64,000 bases of DNA, taken from contig JAEXOU010000003.1 of assembly GCA_023439125.1 (NCBI GenBank), forward strand, positions 21,717 to 85,716, given 5' to 3'. This DNA comes from Bacillota bacterium (GTDB lineage Bacteria; Bacillota; Clostridia; Lachnospirales; Lachnospiraceae). The number at the start of each line of letters is the position of its first letter. Positions within the stretch are counted from its first letter, which is position 1. A program made the position numbers and the translations under genes. Below, piece by piece: positions 26,811 to 35,563 of the stretch. The notes under the pieces were generated by a model. The model was not told the DNA's origin and made no database searches. It saw only the letters and a program-made list of their open reading frames with translations.

Positions 26811-26943
26811 GATGGATGATCTTCTTTACTTAATATACCTCGATACAGAATGTGCAATTTACATACAAATGGTTTGATTTTATGAAAATTCCCAAAAAGC
26901 ATCTTACATAGTGAATTACGATCGAAATGATATGTACTTTTCT

Positions 26944-26975
26944 AGGAGTAGGAGACTTGGTACGGTATACATAGG
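26944..26975 (+). pseudogene. Possible trace of a PNPOx-like gene
   Basis: GTAGGAGACTTGGTACGGTA and the next bases closely match the start of the PNPOx-like coding region near 32363 (GTAGGAGACTTTGTACGGTG). The rest is not coding. Possibly a decayed duplicate, or chance; low confidence. Confidence 0.2.
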
Positions 26976-26998
26976 GGATTATAGGAATTTACTATTAT

Positions 26999-27045
26999 AT
27001 AAAAAATAGGAACAACCCCAAATGCTTTGGTTGTTCCTATTTTTA
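26999..27045 (+). terminator. Intrinsic terminator, copy of the corA terminator
   Basis: The stem AGGAACAACC/GGTTGTTCCT with T tail repeats the hairpin at 24887-24929, loop differing. The two copies bracket the M28 peptidase gene. Confidence 0.8.
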
Positions 27046-27130
27046 GGTGCGCTAAGCCGCGTTTAGGTGAAGTTTCAGTATTTCTAATTTAATTCATGAA
27101 TGTTTTGTGAGCAGTATTAATAGGAGTAAC

Positions 27131-27907
27131 CTAGTCTGCAGCTTCTACTTCCCATTCGATTATATTACCAGAGTGTGCATTGATTTCAAAGTCGTATTCT
27201 GTGTTGTTGTATTTTATGCTTCCTTCATATACGTGTAACCCGTCTTCCTTTTCAAGATGGATTCTTACATTAGAATCTGTAGCACCTGGCACTTTTTCTA
27301 AGGCAATTTTTTTTGCTTCTTCTTTACTTATGATTTGGGTGGAAGCAGAAGGATTAGAAGAATTATGATCATCATGGTCATCGTAGTTAACATGGTCATC
27401 GTAATCATCATGATCATCGTAGTCATCATGGTCATCATTGTCAATGACGTTGTCTTCTAGGTCCACATCATAACTTAAGATCGTTCCATTCACAGCGTGA
27501 ATGTCATAGTCATATTCTTTTGCTCCAACACGGAATTCTACTTCATAAACCTTGATCCCATCTTCGATATCAAGCTTGATCTTTAAGTTTGTAATATCCT
27601 CTTCTTTCACATTTGCATGCTTTAAGGCAATCTCCTTTGCATGATCTTTGTCTATATTTGTATTGCCTTTATCTACATTCGCATTCTCTTTATCTACATT
27701 TACATGCTCTTTGTCTACATTTGCATTCTCTGTCTCAATCTTTGTTGTGGCTTCACTTTGTTGATTAGAATCAGTTACATTATTTGTTTGTTGAGACTGA
27801 TTGTTTTGATTTGTCGCGTTAGTTGTATTGGCACTTACTGTCATACCAAGCATTACGCTACCTACTAAAGTTGCAATCACAAGGGTACCTACAATTTTCT
27901 TTTTCAT
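27131..27907 (-). CDS. Secreted protein with two PepSY domains and Asp/His-rich linker
   Basis: 258 residues. A signal peptide (MKKKIVGTLVIATLVGSVML, cleavage after VSA) is followed by an Asn/Gln-rich segment, then four heptads of the form N(V/I)DK(E/G/D)(H/N)x at about residues 60-90. The first PepSY domain (HAKEIALKHANV ... YDYDIHAVNGTILSYDVD) and the second (EEAKKIALEKVPGA ... YDFEINAHSGNIIEWEVE) are joined by a linker of about seven DDHDDY-like units, probably metal-binding or extended. PepSY domains often inhibit proteases or act in the envelope. It lies last in the operon after the response regulator and kinase genes, so it may be their target. Confidence 0.85.
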   Translation of the reverse strand: MKKKIVGTLVIATLVGSVMLGMTVSANTTNATNQNNQSQQTNNVTDSNQQSEATTKIETENANVDKEHVNVDKENANVDKGNTNIDKDHAKEIALKHANVKEEDITNLKIKLDIEDGIKVYEVEFRVGAKEYDYDIHAVNGTILSYDVDLEDNVIDNDDHDDYDDHDDYDDHVNYDDHDDHNSSNPSASTQIISKEEAKKIALEKVPGATDSNVRIHLEKEDGLHVYEGSIKYNNTEYDFEINAHSGNIIEWEVEAAD

Positions 27908-27993
27908 AATCTTTTCTCCTTTAATCTTTTTTTGTTGTTGTGTAACTTGTGCTTATAATATATAAAAGCAAGATGAAAGGAACATTAAAGATT

Positions 27994-29352
27994 TTAATTA
28001 ACATAAAATTCAAAAGAAAAAGTGCTGCCAACACCGAATTCACTTTGGACCGATATACTGCCACCGTGAGCTTCTACAATCCATTTCACCATTGGAAGAC
28101 CAAGACCAGAACCGTTATCTTTTTGTGAAGTACGGGATGGGTCTACTTGATAAAATCGCTTCCAAATCTTATCTAGATGATGTTTTTCTATCCCGATTCC
28201 GTTATCCATGACTGATCCAAAGATTGTTTTCTTATTTATTTTTAAAGAAACGAGTGTTTCCCCACCAACTTTACCATAGGTTATACTATTTGAAATTAAA
28301 TTAATAAAAAGTCGCATCATCATTGTTTCATCTGCCTGAAAAAAGATATTGGGGGTGATATCAGTTTTGAGTGTTATATTTTTTTTCATAGCATGGTTGC
28401 GTTGCTCATCTACGATGATTTCAACTAGCTCACTCAGATTCACAGTTTCTAACTGAAGTTTTAACTGATTCTGGTCAGATCTTGCAAGGGTAAGAAGTTG
28501 AGAGATGAGATTGGACATTTTTTTTGATTGCGCTAAGATGATTTTAAATCGTTCTTGCATCTCTTCCTTATTCATATCTTCTTGCAAGGAATACTCACAT
28601 TGTGATGATATGATGGAAACAGGAGTGCGTAGTTCATGGGAAACATCGGAGGTAAATTGTTTTTCGTTCTCAAATGCTTCCTCTAAGCGATCCATCATAT
28701 GATCAAAAGTACGAGCTAGTTGGTGTACTTCATCATTTCCTTTACCGAGATGAATACGTTTGTTTAAATCTGTTCCTGAACTGATGTGTTTGGTCGTTTC
28801 TGTCATTCTTGAAAGAGGTAATAAAGTTTTTCGAGTGATCGAGTAACCACCAATTGCGACACATAAAACAAAAACAGGAAGTAGAATCAAGGATAGTCCT
28901 AAGAGTATACGAATTACATTATCTCCTTGTGCCTGGGAGGCAATCCCACGAATCCATAGATTTCCATAGCCTTTAACTGTATCAAAATGGTCATAGACGT
29001 ACCAGATATTTTGGGTCGTAGTAAATTTGCGCACATTCTCTTTAAAAAACGGAGTGGTAGAATCAAAGTCTGGTGGGATACGGCCATAAAGTAGTGTTCC
29101 ATCGGCATCATAGACAGAAAGATAGATACCTTTTGCTAAAAAACTAAAATCCTCATCAAATTCTAGAACACCATCTTCAAATTCTAGTTCCGTAGCACTT
29201 TTTGTAACGTTCTTGATTAAATGATTCTTCGCACTGGAAATGATTCTTTGATTACCAATAGAAATCAATAGAGAGAGAATAAGTAAAATCAAGATTGTCA
29301 TAAATAAAGTATACCAAAGCGTAATTTTCATTTTAATAGAAAGATGTTTCAT
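27994..29352 (-). CDS. Sensor histidine kinase (HAMP type)
   Basis: 452 residues: membrane helix at about 12-33, an outer sensor domain of about 120 residues, a second helix at about 150-172, HAMP, the H-box SDVSHELRTPVSII (His near residue 240) and a complete ATPase domain (NLISNSITYGK, VMDNGIGIE, GSGLGLPMV). It begins 4 bases after the response regulator stop, with AAGGAG ahead. The plan and the PepSY protein downstream resemble YclK/CssS-type envelope-stress systems; the ligand is unknown. Confidence 0.92.
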   Translation of the reverse strand: MKHLSIKMKITLWYTLFMTILILLILSLLISIGNQRIISSAKNHLIKNVTKSATELEFEDGVLEFDEDFSFLAKGIYLSVYDADGTLLYGRIPPDFDSTTPFFKENVRKFTTTQNIWYVYDHFDTVKGYGNLWIRGIASQAQGDNVIRILLGLSLILLPVFVLCVAIGGYSITRKTLLPLSRMTETTKHISSGTDLNKRIHLGKGNDEVHQLARTFDHMMDRLEEAFENEKQFTSDVSHELRTPVSIISSQCEYSLQEDMNKEEMQERFKIILAQSKKMSNLISQLLTLARSDQNQLKLQLETVNLSELVEIIVDEQRNHAMKKNITLKTDITPNIFFQADETMMMRLFINLISNSITYGKVGGETLVSLKINKKTIFGSVMDNGIGIEKHHLDKIWKRFYQVDPSRTSQKDNGSGLGLPMVKWIVEAHGGSISVQSEFGVGSTFSFEFYVN

Positions 29353-29356
29353 TGCA

Positions 29357-30025
29357 CTACTCCTTTAATACATAGCCGGTACCTCGGATGGTGTGAATTA
29401 GTTTTGGTGAAAAATTATCATCAATTTTTTTTCTAAGATAACGGATGTAGACATCAATTACATTGGAGCCACCTTCATAGTCATAATTCCAAATATGCTG
29501 TTCAATCTTATCACGAGTAAGGACAATTCCTTGATTACATATCATGTACTCAAGAATGGAAAACTCTTTTGATGATAATTTGATTTCTGTTTTATCGCGA
29601 TAAACAGCTCGAGCATCGATATCGACGGTAAGATTCGCCAAATGATAACAATGGTCTTGTCTACCACTCTCTCTTCTTAATAACGCACGGATACGAGCTA
29701 AAAGCTCATTGATTGCAAATGGCTTTACGAGATAGTCATCAGCACCTGCATCGAGTCCATTTACCCGATCCTCAATGCTATCTTTTGCAGTAAGTAATAA
29801 TACAGGTACCTTATTCCCGTTTTTTCGTAGTGTCTTTAATACCTCAAGACCACTCTTTTTTGGCATCATAATATCTAATATAATCGCATCATATTCAGCG
29901 AATTTTATAAAGTCCAAAGCCTCTTCTCCATCAAAACAGGAGTCTAAGGTATAATGCTGTTTTATTAATGTTTTTGTAATGATGTCATTTAAGTTTACTT
30001 CATCTTCCGCCAATAGGATTCGCAT
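29357..30025 (-). CDS. OmpR family response regulator
   Basis: 222 residues from ATG 30025, which has GGAGG 5 bases upstream; an in-frame extension to 30037 lies over that site. Receiver domain MRILLAEDEVNLN with acceptor Asp in AIILDIMMPKKSG and Lys in YLVKPFAINEL; winged-helix domain ending HTIRGTGYVLKE. Forms an operon with the kinase and the PepSY protein; divergent from pckA. Confidence 0.93.
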   Translation of the reverse strand: MRILLAEDEVNLNDIITKTLIKQHYTLDSCFDGEEALDFIKFAEYDAIILDIMMPKKSGLEVLKTLRKNGNKVPVLLLTAKDSIEDRVNGLDAGADDYLVKPFAINELLARIRALLRRESGRQDHCYHLANLTVDIDARAVYRDKTEIKLSSKEFSILEYMICNQGIVLTRDKIEQHIWNYDYEGGSNVIDVYIRYLRKKIDDNFSPKLIHTIRGTGYVLKE

Positions 30026-30096
30026 AGCTACCTCCAATTAATGTTTTCCCTTAGTATTCTTCAAAATCACTACTTTGAGTAATTTTTCCTTGAATC

Positions 30097-30124
30097 ATGC
30101 ATGTAAATATTTATTTACATGCAT
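30097..30124. promoter_or_regulatory. 28-base palindrome between response regulator and pckA
   Basis: ATGCATGTAAATA and TATTTACATGCAT are perfect 13-base arms with a 2-base spacer. No T tail, and divergent genes on both sides, so an operator is more likely than a terminator. The binding protein is unknown. A TTGACA at 30204-30209 lies farther on toward pckA. Confidence 0.5.
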
Positions 30125-30268
30125 TGGACGTAATGCTCCTGAATATTTGTTAAATTTTATCGAAATTTTTATCAATATTGTTCTTATTTTCGCAATACAA
30201 AGCTTGACAAAATAAGAAAAAACAGTCAAAATAGATAAATAAAAAAAGAAAAGAGGTAGGTACATATT

Positions 30269-31873
30269 ATGAATACCATTGATTTAAGTAAGTACGGTAT
30301 TATTGGCGTAAAAGAAATTATTCATAACCCTTCATTTGAAGAGCTATTTGTAGCAGAAACAGATCCTTCTTTGGAAGGTTTTGAAAAAGGTCAGGTAACA
30401 GAACTTGGTGCGGTAAATGTAATGACAGGTATCTATACTGGCCGTTCACCTCAAGACAAATTTATTGTTATGGATGAAACCTCTAAAGATACTGTTTGGT
30501 GGACATCAGGCGAATTCAAGAACGACAATCATCCTTGCAGCGAAAAAGCATGGAATGAATTAAAATCTATCGCTCTGAAACAGCTTTCAGATAAGAAACT
30601 TTATGTAATTGATCTATTCTGCGGTGCTAATGAAGATACAAGAATGTCAATCAGATTCATTATGGAAGTTGCTTGGCAGGCTCACTTTGTTAAGAATATG
30701 TTTATTACTCCAACTGCCGAAGAACTTGAAAACTTCGAACCTGACTTTGTATGCTATAACGCTTCAAAAGCAAAGGTAGAAAACTACAAAGAACTCGGTC
30801 TTAATTCAGAAACTGCTGTAGCATTCAATATTACATCTCGCGAACAGGTTATCTTAAACACATGGTATGGCGGTGAAATGAAAAAAGGTATGTTCTCAAT
30901 GATGAACTACTACTTACCTCTTAAAGGTATAGCTTCTATGCACTGTAGCGCAAACACAGATATGAACGGTGAAAATACAGCTCTCTTCTTTGGCCTTTCA
31001 GGTACAGGTAAAACTACACTTTCAACAGATCCTAAGCGTCTTTTAATCGGTGATGATGAGCATGGTTGGGATGACAAGGGAGTTTTTAACTTTGAAGGTG
31101 GTTGTTACGCTAAAGTTATTAACCTTGACAAAGAATCAGAACCTGATATTTACAAGGCAATCAAACGTAACGCACTTTTGGAAAACGTTACAGTTAACGA
31201 AAATGGTGTTTTAGACTTTGATGACGATTCTGTTACAGAAAATACACGTGTATCATATCCTATCGATCATATTGAAAAGATTGTTCGCCCTGTATCAGCA
31301 GCTCCTGATGCTAAGGATGTAATCTTCCTTTCAGCAGATGCTTTCGGTGTACTTCCTCCTGTTTCAATTTTAACACCTGAACAGGCTCAGTACTACTTCC
31401 TATCAGGCTTTACATCAAAACTTGCAGGTACAGAGCGCGGTATAACAGAACCTACACCTACATTCTCAGCATGCTTCGGTCAGGCATTTTTGGAACTTCA
31501 TCCTACAAAATATGCTGAAGAACTTGTTAAGAAAATGGAAAAGAACGGTGCTAAAGCATACCTTGTAAACACAGGATGGAACGGCACAGGTAAACGTATT
31601 TCCATCAAAGATACAAGAGGAATTATTGACGCTATTTTAGACGGTTCAATCTTAAAGGCTGAAACGAAAGAAATTCCTTATTTCAACCTTGCAGTACCTA
31701 CACAATTACCTGGTGTTCACACAGGTATTTTAGACCCACGCGATACATACGAAGACGTAGCTCAGTGGGATGAAAAAGCAAAAGACCTTGCTGCACGTTT
31801 TGTTAAAAACTTCAACAAGTACACAGGCAATGATGCAGGAAAGGCTTTGATTAGCGCAGGCCCACAACTTTAA
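30269..31873 (+). CDS. pckA: Phosphoenolpyruvate carboxykinase (ATP)
   Basis: 534 residues, full length. It interconverts oxaloacetate + ATP with phosphoenolpyruvate + CO2 + ADP; in fermenters it often runs toward oxaloacetate. Visible motifs: substrate loop TGRSPQDKFIV, kinase-1a GLSGTGKTTLSTD, kinase-2 IGDDEHGWDD, and NTGWNGTGKRISI. Codon use differs from the neighbours: proline is nearly always CCT, while neighbours favour CCA, and C-ending codons are frequent. This may reflect high expression or foreign origin. RBS AAGAGGTAG. Confidence 0.97.
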   Translation: MNTIDLSKYGIIGVKEIIHNPSFEELFVAETDPSLEGFEKGQVTELGAVNVMTGIYTGRSPQDKFIVMDETSKDTVWWTSGEFKNDNHPCSEKAWNELKSIALKQLSDKKLYVIDLFCGANEDTRMSIRFIMEVAWQAHFVKNMFITPTAEELENFEPDFVCYNASKAKVENYKELGLNSETAVAFNITSREQVILNTWYGGEMKKGMFSMMNYYLPLKGIASMHCSANTDMNGENTALFFGLSGTGKTTLSTDPKRLLIGDDEHGWDDKGVFNFEGGCYAKVINLDKESEPDIYKAIKRNALLENVTVNENGVLDFDDDSVTENTRVSYPIDHIEKIVRPVSAAPDAKDVIFLSADAFGVLPPVSILTPEQAQYYFLSGFTSKLAGTERGITEPTPTFSACFGQAFLELHPTKYAEELVKKMEKNGAKAYLVNTGWNGTGKRISIKDTRGIIDAILDGSILKAETKEIPYFNLAVPTQLPGVHTGILDPRDTYEDVAQWDEKAKDLAARFVKNFNKYTGNDAGKALISAGPQL

Positions 31874-31961
31874 TTTTCTAAATAAAACATATCAATTTTG
31901 ATTTGGAATTAGTGGAGATAATCAAGAGAACATATATGTTCCAATCATAATGAATACATAT

Positions 31962-31997
31962 AAGGGCATACCGCCGATAAAGAAGCGGTATGCCCTT
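31962..31997 (+). terminator. Terminator after pckA
   Basis: AAGGGCATACCGC pairs perfectly with GCGGTATGCCCTT around a 10-base loop. Confidence 0.8.
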
Positions 31998-32221
31998 AAT
32001 CCATATATGTAAGAATTTTCAAATCAATTTTTACTATTTTTTAAAAGCCAAAAGAGTCTTCAAGAAAGCCACTTAGATTGACACAAATTGGATAGAATGG
32101 TTATAATATAACTATGATAATGTTATGTCATTGAGATGGTATCAACAATAAAATAAATGTTTTATCATGAGGAAGACACAGAGTGTGGATGCAAAGTCTA
32201 AAATAAGAAAGAAGGCCGAAA
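31998..32221 (+). promoter_or_regulatory. Promoter and leader of PNPOx-like gene
   Basis: TTGACA (32078-32083), an 18-base spacer and TATAAT (32102-32107). The roughly 110-base leader shows no riboswitch fold that I recognise. Confidence 0.65.
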
Positions 32222-32731
32222 ATGACAAGTGAACAATACAAACATGCAGCGAATTACTGGAAAACTAAGGATGCTAAAAGCGTGAAAATGAATCGAGATG
32301 ATTTATTAAAACAGGTAGAAGAATACATTTATGCAAATAATACTTGTGCACTTGCTACAGGAGTAGGAGACTTTGTACGGTGTACACCAATTGAATATTC
32401 TTATTATGATGATGCATTTTGGATGTTTTCAGAAGGTGGAGAAAAGTTTATTGGCTTAGAAAAAAATAAGAATGTTTGTCTTGCAATCTTTGACAAGTAT
32501 GAAGGGTTTGGTAATGTAAAGGGTATGCAGATTATGGGCATTGCATCTGTAATTGACTATTTTTCTAAGGAGTATATAAAAGCGGCAGAATATAAAAACA
32601 TACCACTGGAATCCTTGAAAAGATTTGCAGAACCAATGAATCTGATTAAGGTTATCCCAAAGAGGGTTGATTTCTTAAATTCTGATTTCAAAAAGAACAA
32701 TGTTGCTAGCAGGCAATGTTTGATATTTTGA
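32222..32731 (+). CDS. Pyridoxamine 5'-phosphate oxidase family (FMN split barrel) protein
   Basis: 169 residues. The core NNTCALATGVGDFVRCTPIE followed by YSYYDDAFWMFSEGGEKF matches small PNPOx-like proteins, which bind FMN or related flavins; most are not true PdxH enzymes. No signal peptide. RBS AAGAAAGG. The HAD gene follows by about 30 bases on the same strand, likely co-transcribed. Confidence 0.8.
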   Translation: MTSEQYKHAANYWKTKDAKSVKMNRDDLLKQVEEYIYANNTCALATGVGDFVRCTPIEYSYYDDAFWMFSEGGEKFIGLEKNKNVCLAIFDKYEGFGNVKGMQIMGIASVIDYFSKEYIKAAEYKNIPLESLKRFAEPMNLIKVIPKRVDFLNSDFKKNNVASRQCLIF

Positions 32732-32762
32732 AAGTTAGACGCTTATGAGAAGGAGAACAATT

Positions 32763-33515
32763 ATGAAAGAAGGTAACATAAAGATTCCAAAGATGATTTT
32801 GTTTGATTATGGGCAGACATTAGTAAATGAAAAAAAATTTGATGGGGTACGAGGTACCGAAGCAGTTCTTCAATATGCGATAGAAAACAAACACCATAAA
32901 ACTGCAAAGGATATCCAAAAAGTTGCCGATTCCATCAATGAAGAACTGGGCAGATTTGATCCTAAGAGAAGACACCTATTTCAGATCGAAGTTCCAAATT
33001 ATATGTTTACTTCTTATTTGTACGAATCCCAAGGAATTAAGTTATCGTTAAGCCCAAACGAGATTGATAAGATTTTTTGGGATGCAGCAGCACCTGGAAC
33101 TGCAACAGAAGGAATCACTGACTTTTTAGCGTTTCTAATGCAACAAAACATTCGAACGGGTGTGATTAGTAATATATCATATAGTGGCATGGCATTAGAA
33201 GAACGCATCAATTCAATTATACCAAACAATCAGTTCGAATTTGTGATTGCTTCTAGCGAGTATATGTTTCGTAAACCGAACAAAAAAATCTTTGAGTTAG
33301 CATTAGAAAAAGCAAAGCTTTCGAAAGAAGATGTCTGGTATATTGGAGATCAATACGAATGTGACATTGTTGGTGCAAGTAATACCGGTATTTTTCCTAT
33401 CTGGTACATAGGAGCAATTGATTTACCATCGATTGAGAATCGCGATATTATGACGATTCGTAACTGGGATGAGTTAAAGAATATAATTGAGAACAAAGAA
33501 TTAATTGATAATTAA
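32763..33515 (+). CDS. HAD family hydrolase
   Basis: 250 residues from ATG 32763, which follows AAGGAG by 7 bases; an earlier ATG at 32745 overlaps that site. HAD motif I is FDYGQTLVN, where the usual second Asp (DxD) is Gly-Gln; motif II is GVISNISYS; motif III Lys lies in FRKPNKKIF; motif IV is WYIGDQYECDIVGA. A phosphatase/dehalogenase-like enzyme of subfamily IA. The lack of the second Asp suggests altered chemistry. Confidence 0.85.
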   Translation: MKEGNIKIPKMILFDYGQTLVNEKKFDGVRGTEAVLQYAIENKHHKTAKDIQKVADSINEELGRFDPKRRHLFQIEVPNYMFTSYLYESQGIKLSLSPNEIDKIFWDAAAPGTATEGITDFLAFLMQQNIRTGVISNISYSGMALEERINSIIPNNQFEFVIASSEYMFRKPNKKIFELALEKAKLSKEDVWYIGDQYECDIVGASNTGIFPIWYIGAIDLPSIENRDIMTIRNWDELKNIIENKELIDN

Positions 33516-33533
33516 TGAATTGAGGTCCAAGAG

Positions 33534-34052
33534 ATGAAAAAATTCTTTAAGCGTCATTTTTTGTTAGATCATAGTGTAATTCTTGTTTGTCTTCTTTCTT
33601 TTGGTATATTTCTAGGCTTCCTTTGGACGAAACAACGTGAGCATTCTATTCTCTATTTTACGCTGATAGGATTATGTGTCGTAGGAAGCGTTATTATAAT
33701 CTTCGTACTTTTTAGGCTAGAAGAAGTTTATTTAGTAAAAGTGATAGAGTATTGCAAACAAACAGAAACTGCAATAGAAGAACTAGAAGGGGATTTTAGC
33801 AAAGTTTGCAATGTGGGTTGGAGAATAAGAGTTGGCGAGCAATGGATTTTTTTTATAGACAAGGATTCTTTTCCTAATCTTGTACTAAAAAATGATATAT
33901 ATGCAGTGGAATTTGCTAGAGAAAGTTCTGGACGTGGCAGTGCAAAATATGCATATTGTCATTTGAATAGTGGTGAAGCCGTAAAAATCCCATCCTCAAA
34001 GAAACATGAAGAACAATTGAAATTATTATGTGAGTTTCAGAATAGGTTTTAG
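33534..34052 (+). CDS. Membrane protein, unknown (172 residues)
   Basis: Two transmembrane helices (about 14-31 and 40-62) are followed by a soluble domain of about 105 residues with GWRIRVGEQWIFFIDKDSFP, possibly a PH-like or YcxB-like domain; not recognised with confidence. It starts 19 bases after the HAD gene and its stop codon lies inside the stem of the following terminator. Confidence 0.65.
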   Translation: MKKFFKRHFLLDHSVILVCLLSFGIFLGFLWTKQREHSILYFTLIGLCVVGSVIIIFVLFRLEEVYLVKVIEYCKQTETAIEELEGDFSKVCNVGWRIRVGEQWIFFIDKDSFPNLVLKNDIYAVEFARESSGRGSAKYAYCHLNSGEAVKIPSSKKHEEQLKLLCEFQNRF

Positions 34053-34112
34053 GTATTAAGCTTACGCAGATGAAGGTATGCGTAAGTTGAATACTTAAAA
34101 CCTATTTTTTAT
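34042..34112 (+). terminator. Long terminator hairpin
   Basis: A stem of about 27 bases (34042-34069 with 34079-34105, few mismatches), then TTTTTT. The stop codon of the preceding gene lies inside the stem. Confidence 0.8.
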
Positions 34113-34165
34113 ATATTAGGAAATCCCTCTGAATTTTCAATATATAAAAAATGTTCCGTAGCATG
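34103..34165. repeat. Degenerate copy of structured repeat family A (A4)
   Basis: A hairpin with the loop GGAAATCCCTCTGAATTTTC and AT-rich arms, then TTCCGTAGCATGCGCAC, matching in order the hairpin and TCCGCAGGATGCACAC of the copy at 60129. Confidence 0.5.
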
Positions 34166-34226
34166 CGCACTTTAGTGATATAGCGTAGAAGAAATGTAGT
34201 ACATCCAAATATTGCTAAAGAAATAT

Positions 34227-34255
34227 TTGACAACTATATCACTCTGATATATGAT
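34227..34255 (+). promoter_or_regulatory. Promoter of the glycosyltransferase-PadR operon
   Basis: TTGACA (34227-34232), a 17-base spacer and TATGAT (34250-34255). The spacer and -10 box lie within a 45-base palindrome. Confidence 0.8.
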
Positions 34256-34276
34256 ATATATCAGAGTGATATAGTT
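34232..34276. promoter_or_regulatory. 45-base palindromic operator (PadR candidate)
   Basis: Perfect 21-base arms (34232-34252 with 34256-34276) around GAT; the core is ATATCACTCTGATATAT. It covers the promoter, so the bound protein, presumably the PadR regulator of this operon, would repress. Confidence 0.75.
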
Positions 34277-34354
34277 TATCTACATAATATACGAAGTAGA
34301 AGCAATCTACATGGTATACGTGATATAAGCTGTATGGTGAAATTAGGAGGAACT

Positions 34355-35563
34355 ATGAAGATTTTATTTATCAATGCAAATTTGTATGGGCATATTAATC
34401 CTACACTAGGATTGGTTAGGAAGCTTACCAAGAGAGGAAACCAGGTTTGTTACTATTGTTCAGAAGCATTCTCAGAACAAGTAACAAAAATGGGGGCAAG
34501 ATGGGTTGGATTTAGTAGCAAGTTAGATCAATTTCTTAAAGAATACCGTCCTACGGACCGACATCCATTTTTCATGTTAATGGAAGCGATGCTTTCCTAT
34601 GATGAAGTTGTGTTACCAGAAATTTTGGATATAGCAAACCAAGATCATTATGATATGATTATTTGTGATTCTTATTTTGGAGCAGGCTGTTTTCTAAAAA
34701 AGATAGTTTCAATTCCAGTTGTTTGTTCCCATTCCTCTTTTGCAATGAGTCATACACCAGTTCCAATGCGGATGCTTGTGCCAGGATTTCATCCACAATT
34801 GGATTATTGCTATCAGATATTAAAACGAATTTGCGAAAGGTATCAAATGGAAGAGGTTTCCCTAGAAGATGTTTTTACAAGCAAGGGAGATTTAAATATT
34901 GTATATACCACTTGTAAATTCAATGGAGATGAAGGGGTACAAGAACCAGAGTACATATTTGCTGGACCATCCATAGATCGGGAACAGGAAGTATACGATA
35001 TGGTACTTTCGAATATAGGAGATAGAAAGCTTATCTATATTTCACTTGGAAGTTTAAATACAGATTTTGTAGATTTTTATAAGATATGTATTGCGGCATT
35101 TCGAGATACGAATTATTATGTATGTATGTCGATTGGAAATAAGTGTGATATTTCACAATTAGGTGATATTCCACCCAATTTCTTGGTAAAGAGTTTTTTG
35201 CCTCAACTTGAGATTCTAAAACATGCGGATGTCTTTCTCACACACGCAGGATTCAATAGTGTAAATGAAGCATTATGCTTTGGAGTTCCAATGTTTGCAT
35301 TACCTCAGGTCAATGATCAGCATATGGTAGCAAAGCGTTTAGTATCATTGAACTTAGGGCTTTCGGAAAATATAAAGGAACTGTCTCCGGAAATATTGAA
35401 ATCTAAAATAGAGTCACTCATAATGGATAAAGGTGTGAAGGAAAATTGCATGCAAATGTCTCAAGAAATGAAGGATTTCGCTCAACTTGAGCAGACAGTC
35501 TTAAAGCTTGAAAAATTTTCTGATCATTGGAAAGGTAGGAATACAAATGGCGCTAAAGAATAA
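34355..35563 (+). CDS. MGT/YjiC-like glycosyltransferase (GT1)
   Basis: 402 residues from ATG 34355 with AGGAGG upstream; the in-frame GTG at 34334 precedes that site. GT-B fold: MKILFINANLYGHINPTLGL and the C-terminal donor-binding motif FLTHAGFNSVNEALCFGVPM then PQVNDQHMVAKRL. GT1 enzymes of this group move a sugar from UDP-glucose to small lipophilic acceptors such as macrolides or flavonoids. The PadR gene overlaps its end by 17 bases, so it likely serves inducible detoxification. Confidence 0.87.
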   Translation: MKILFINANLYGHINPTLGLVRKLTKRGNQVCYYCSEAFSEQVTKMGARWVGFSSKLDQFLKEYRPTDRHPFFMLMEAMLSYDEVVLPEILDIANQDHYDMIICDSYFGAGCFLKKIVSIPVVCSHSSFAMSHTPVPMRMLVPGFHPQLDYCYQILKRICERYQMEEVSLEDVFTSKGDLNIVYTTCKFNGDEGVQEPEYIFAGPSIDREQEVYDMVLSNIGDRKLIYISLGSLNTDFVDFYKICIAAFRDTNYYVCMSIGNKCDISQLGDIPPNFLVKSFLPQLEILKHADVFLTHAGFNSVNEALCFGVPMFALPQVNDQHMVAKRLVSLNLGLSENIKELSPEILKSKIESLIMDKGVKENCMQMSQEMKDFAQLEQTVLKLEKFSDHWKGRNTNGAKE

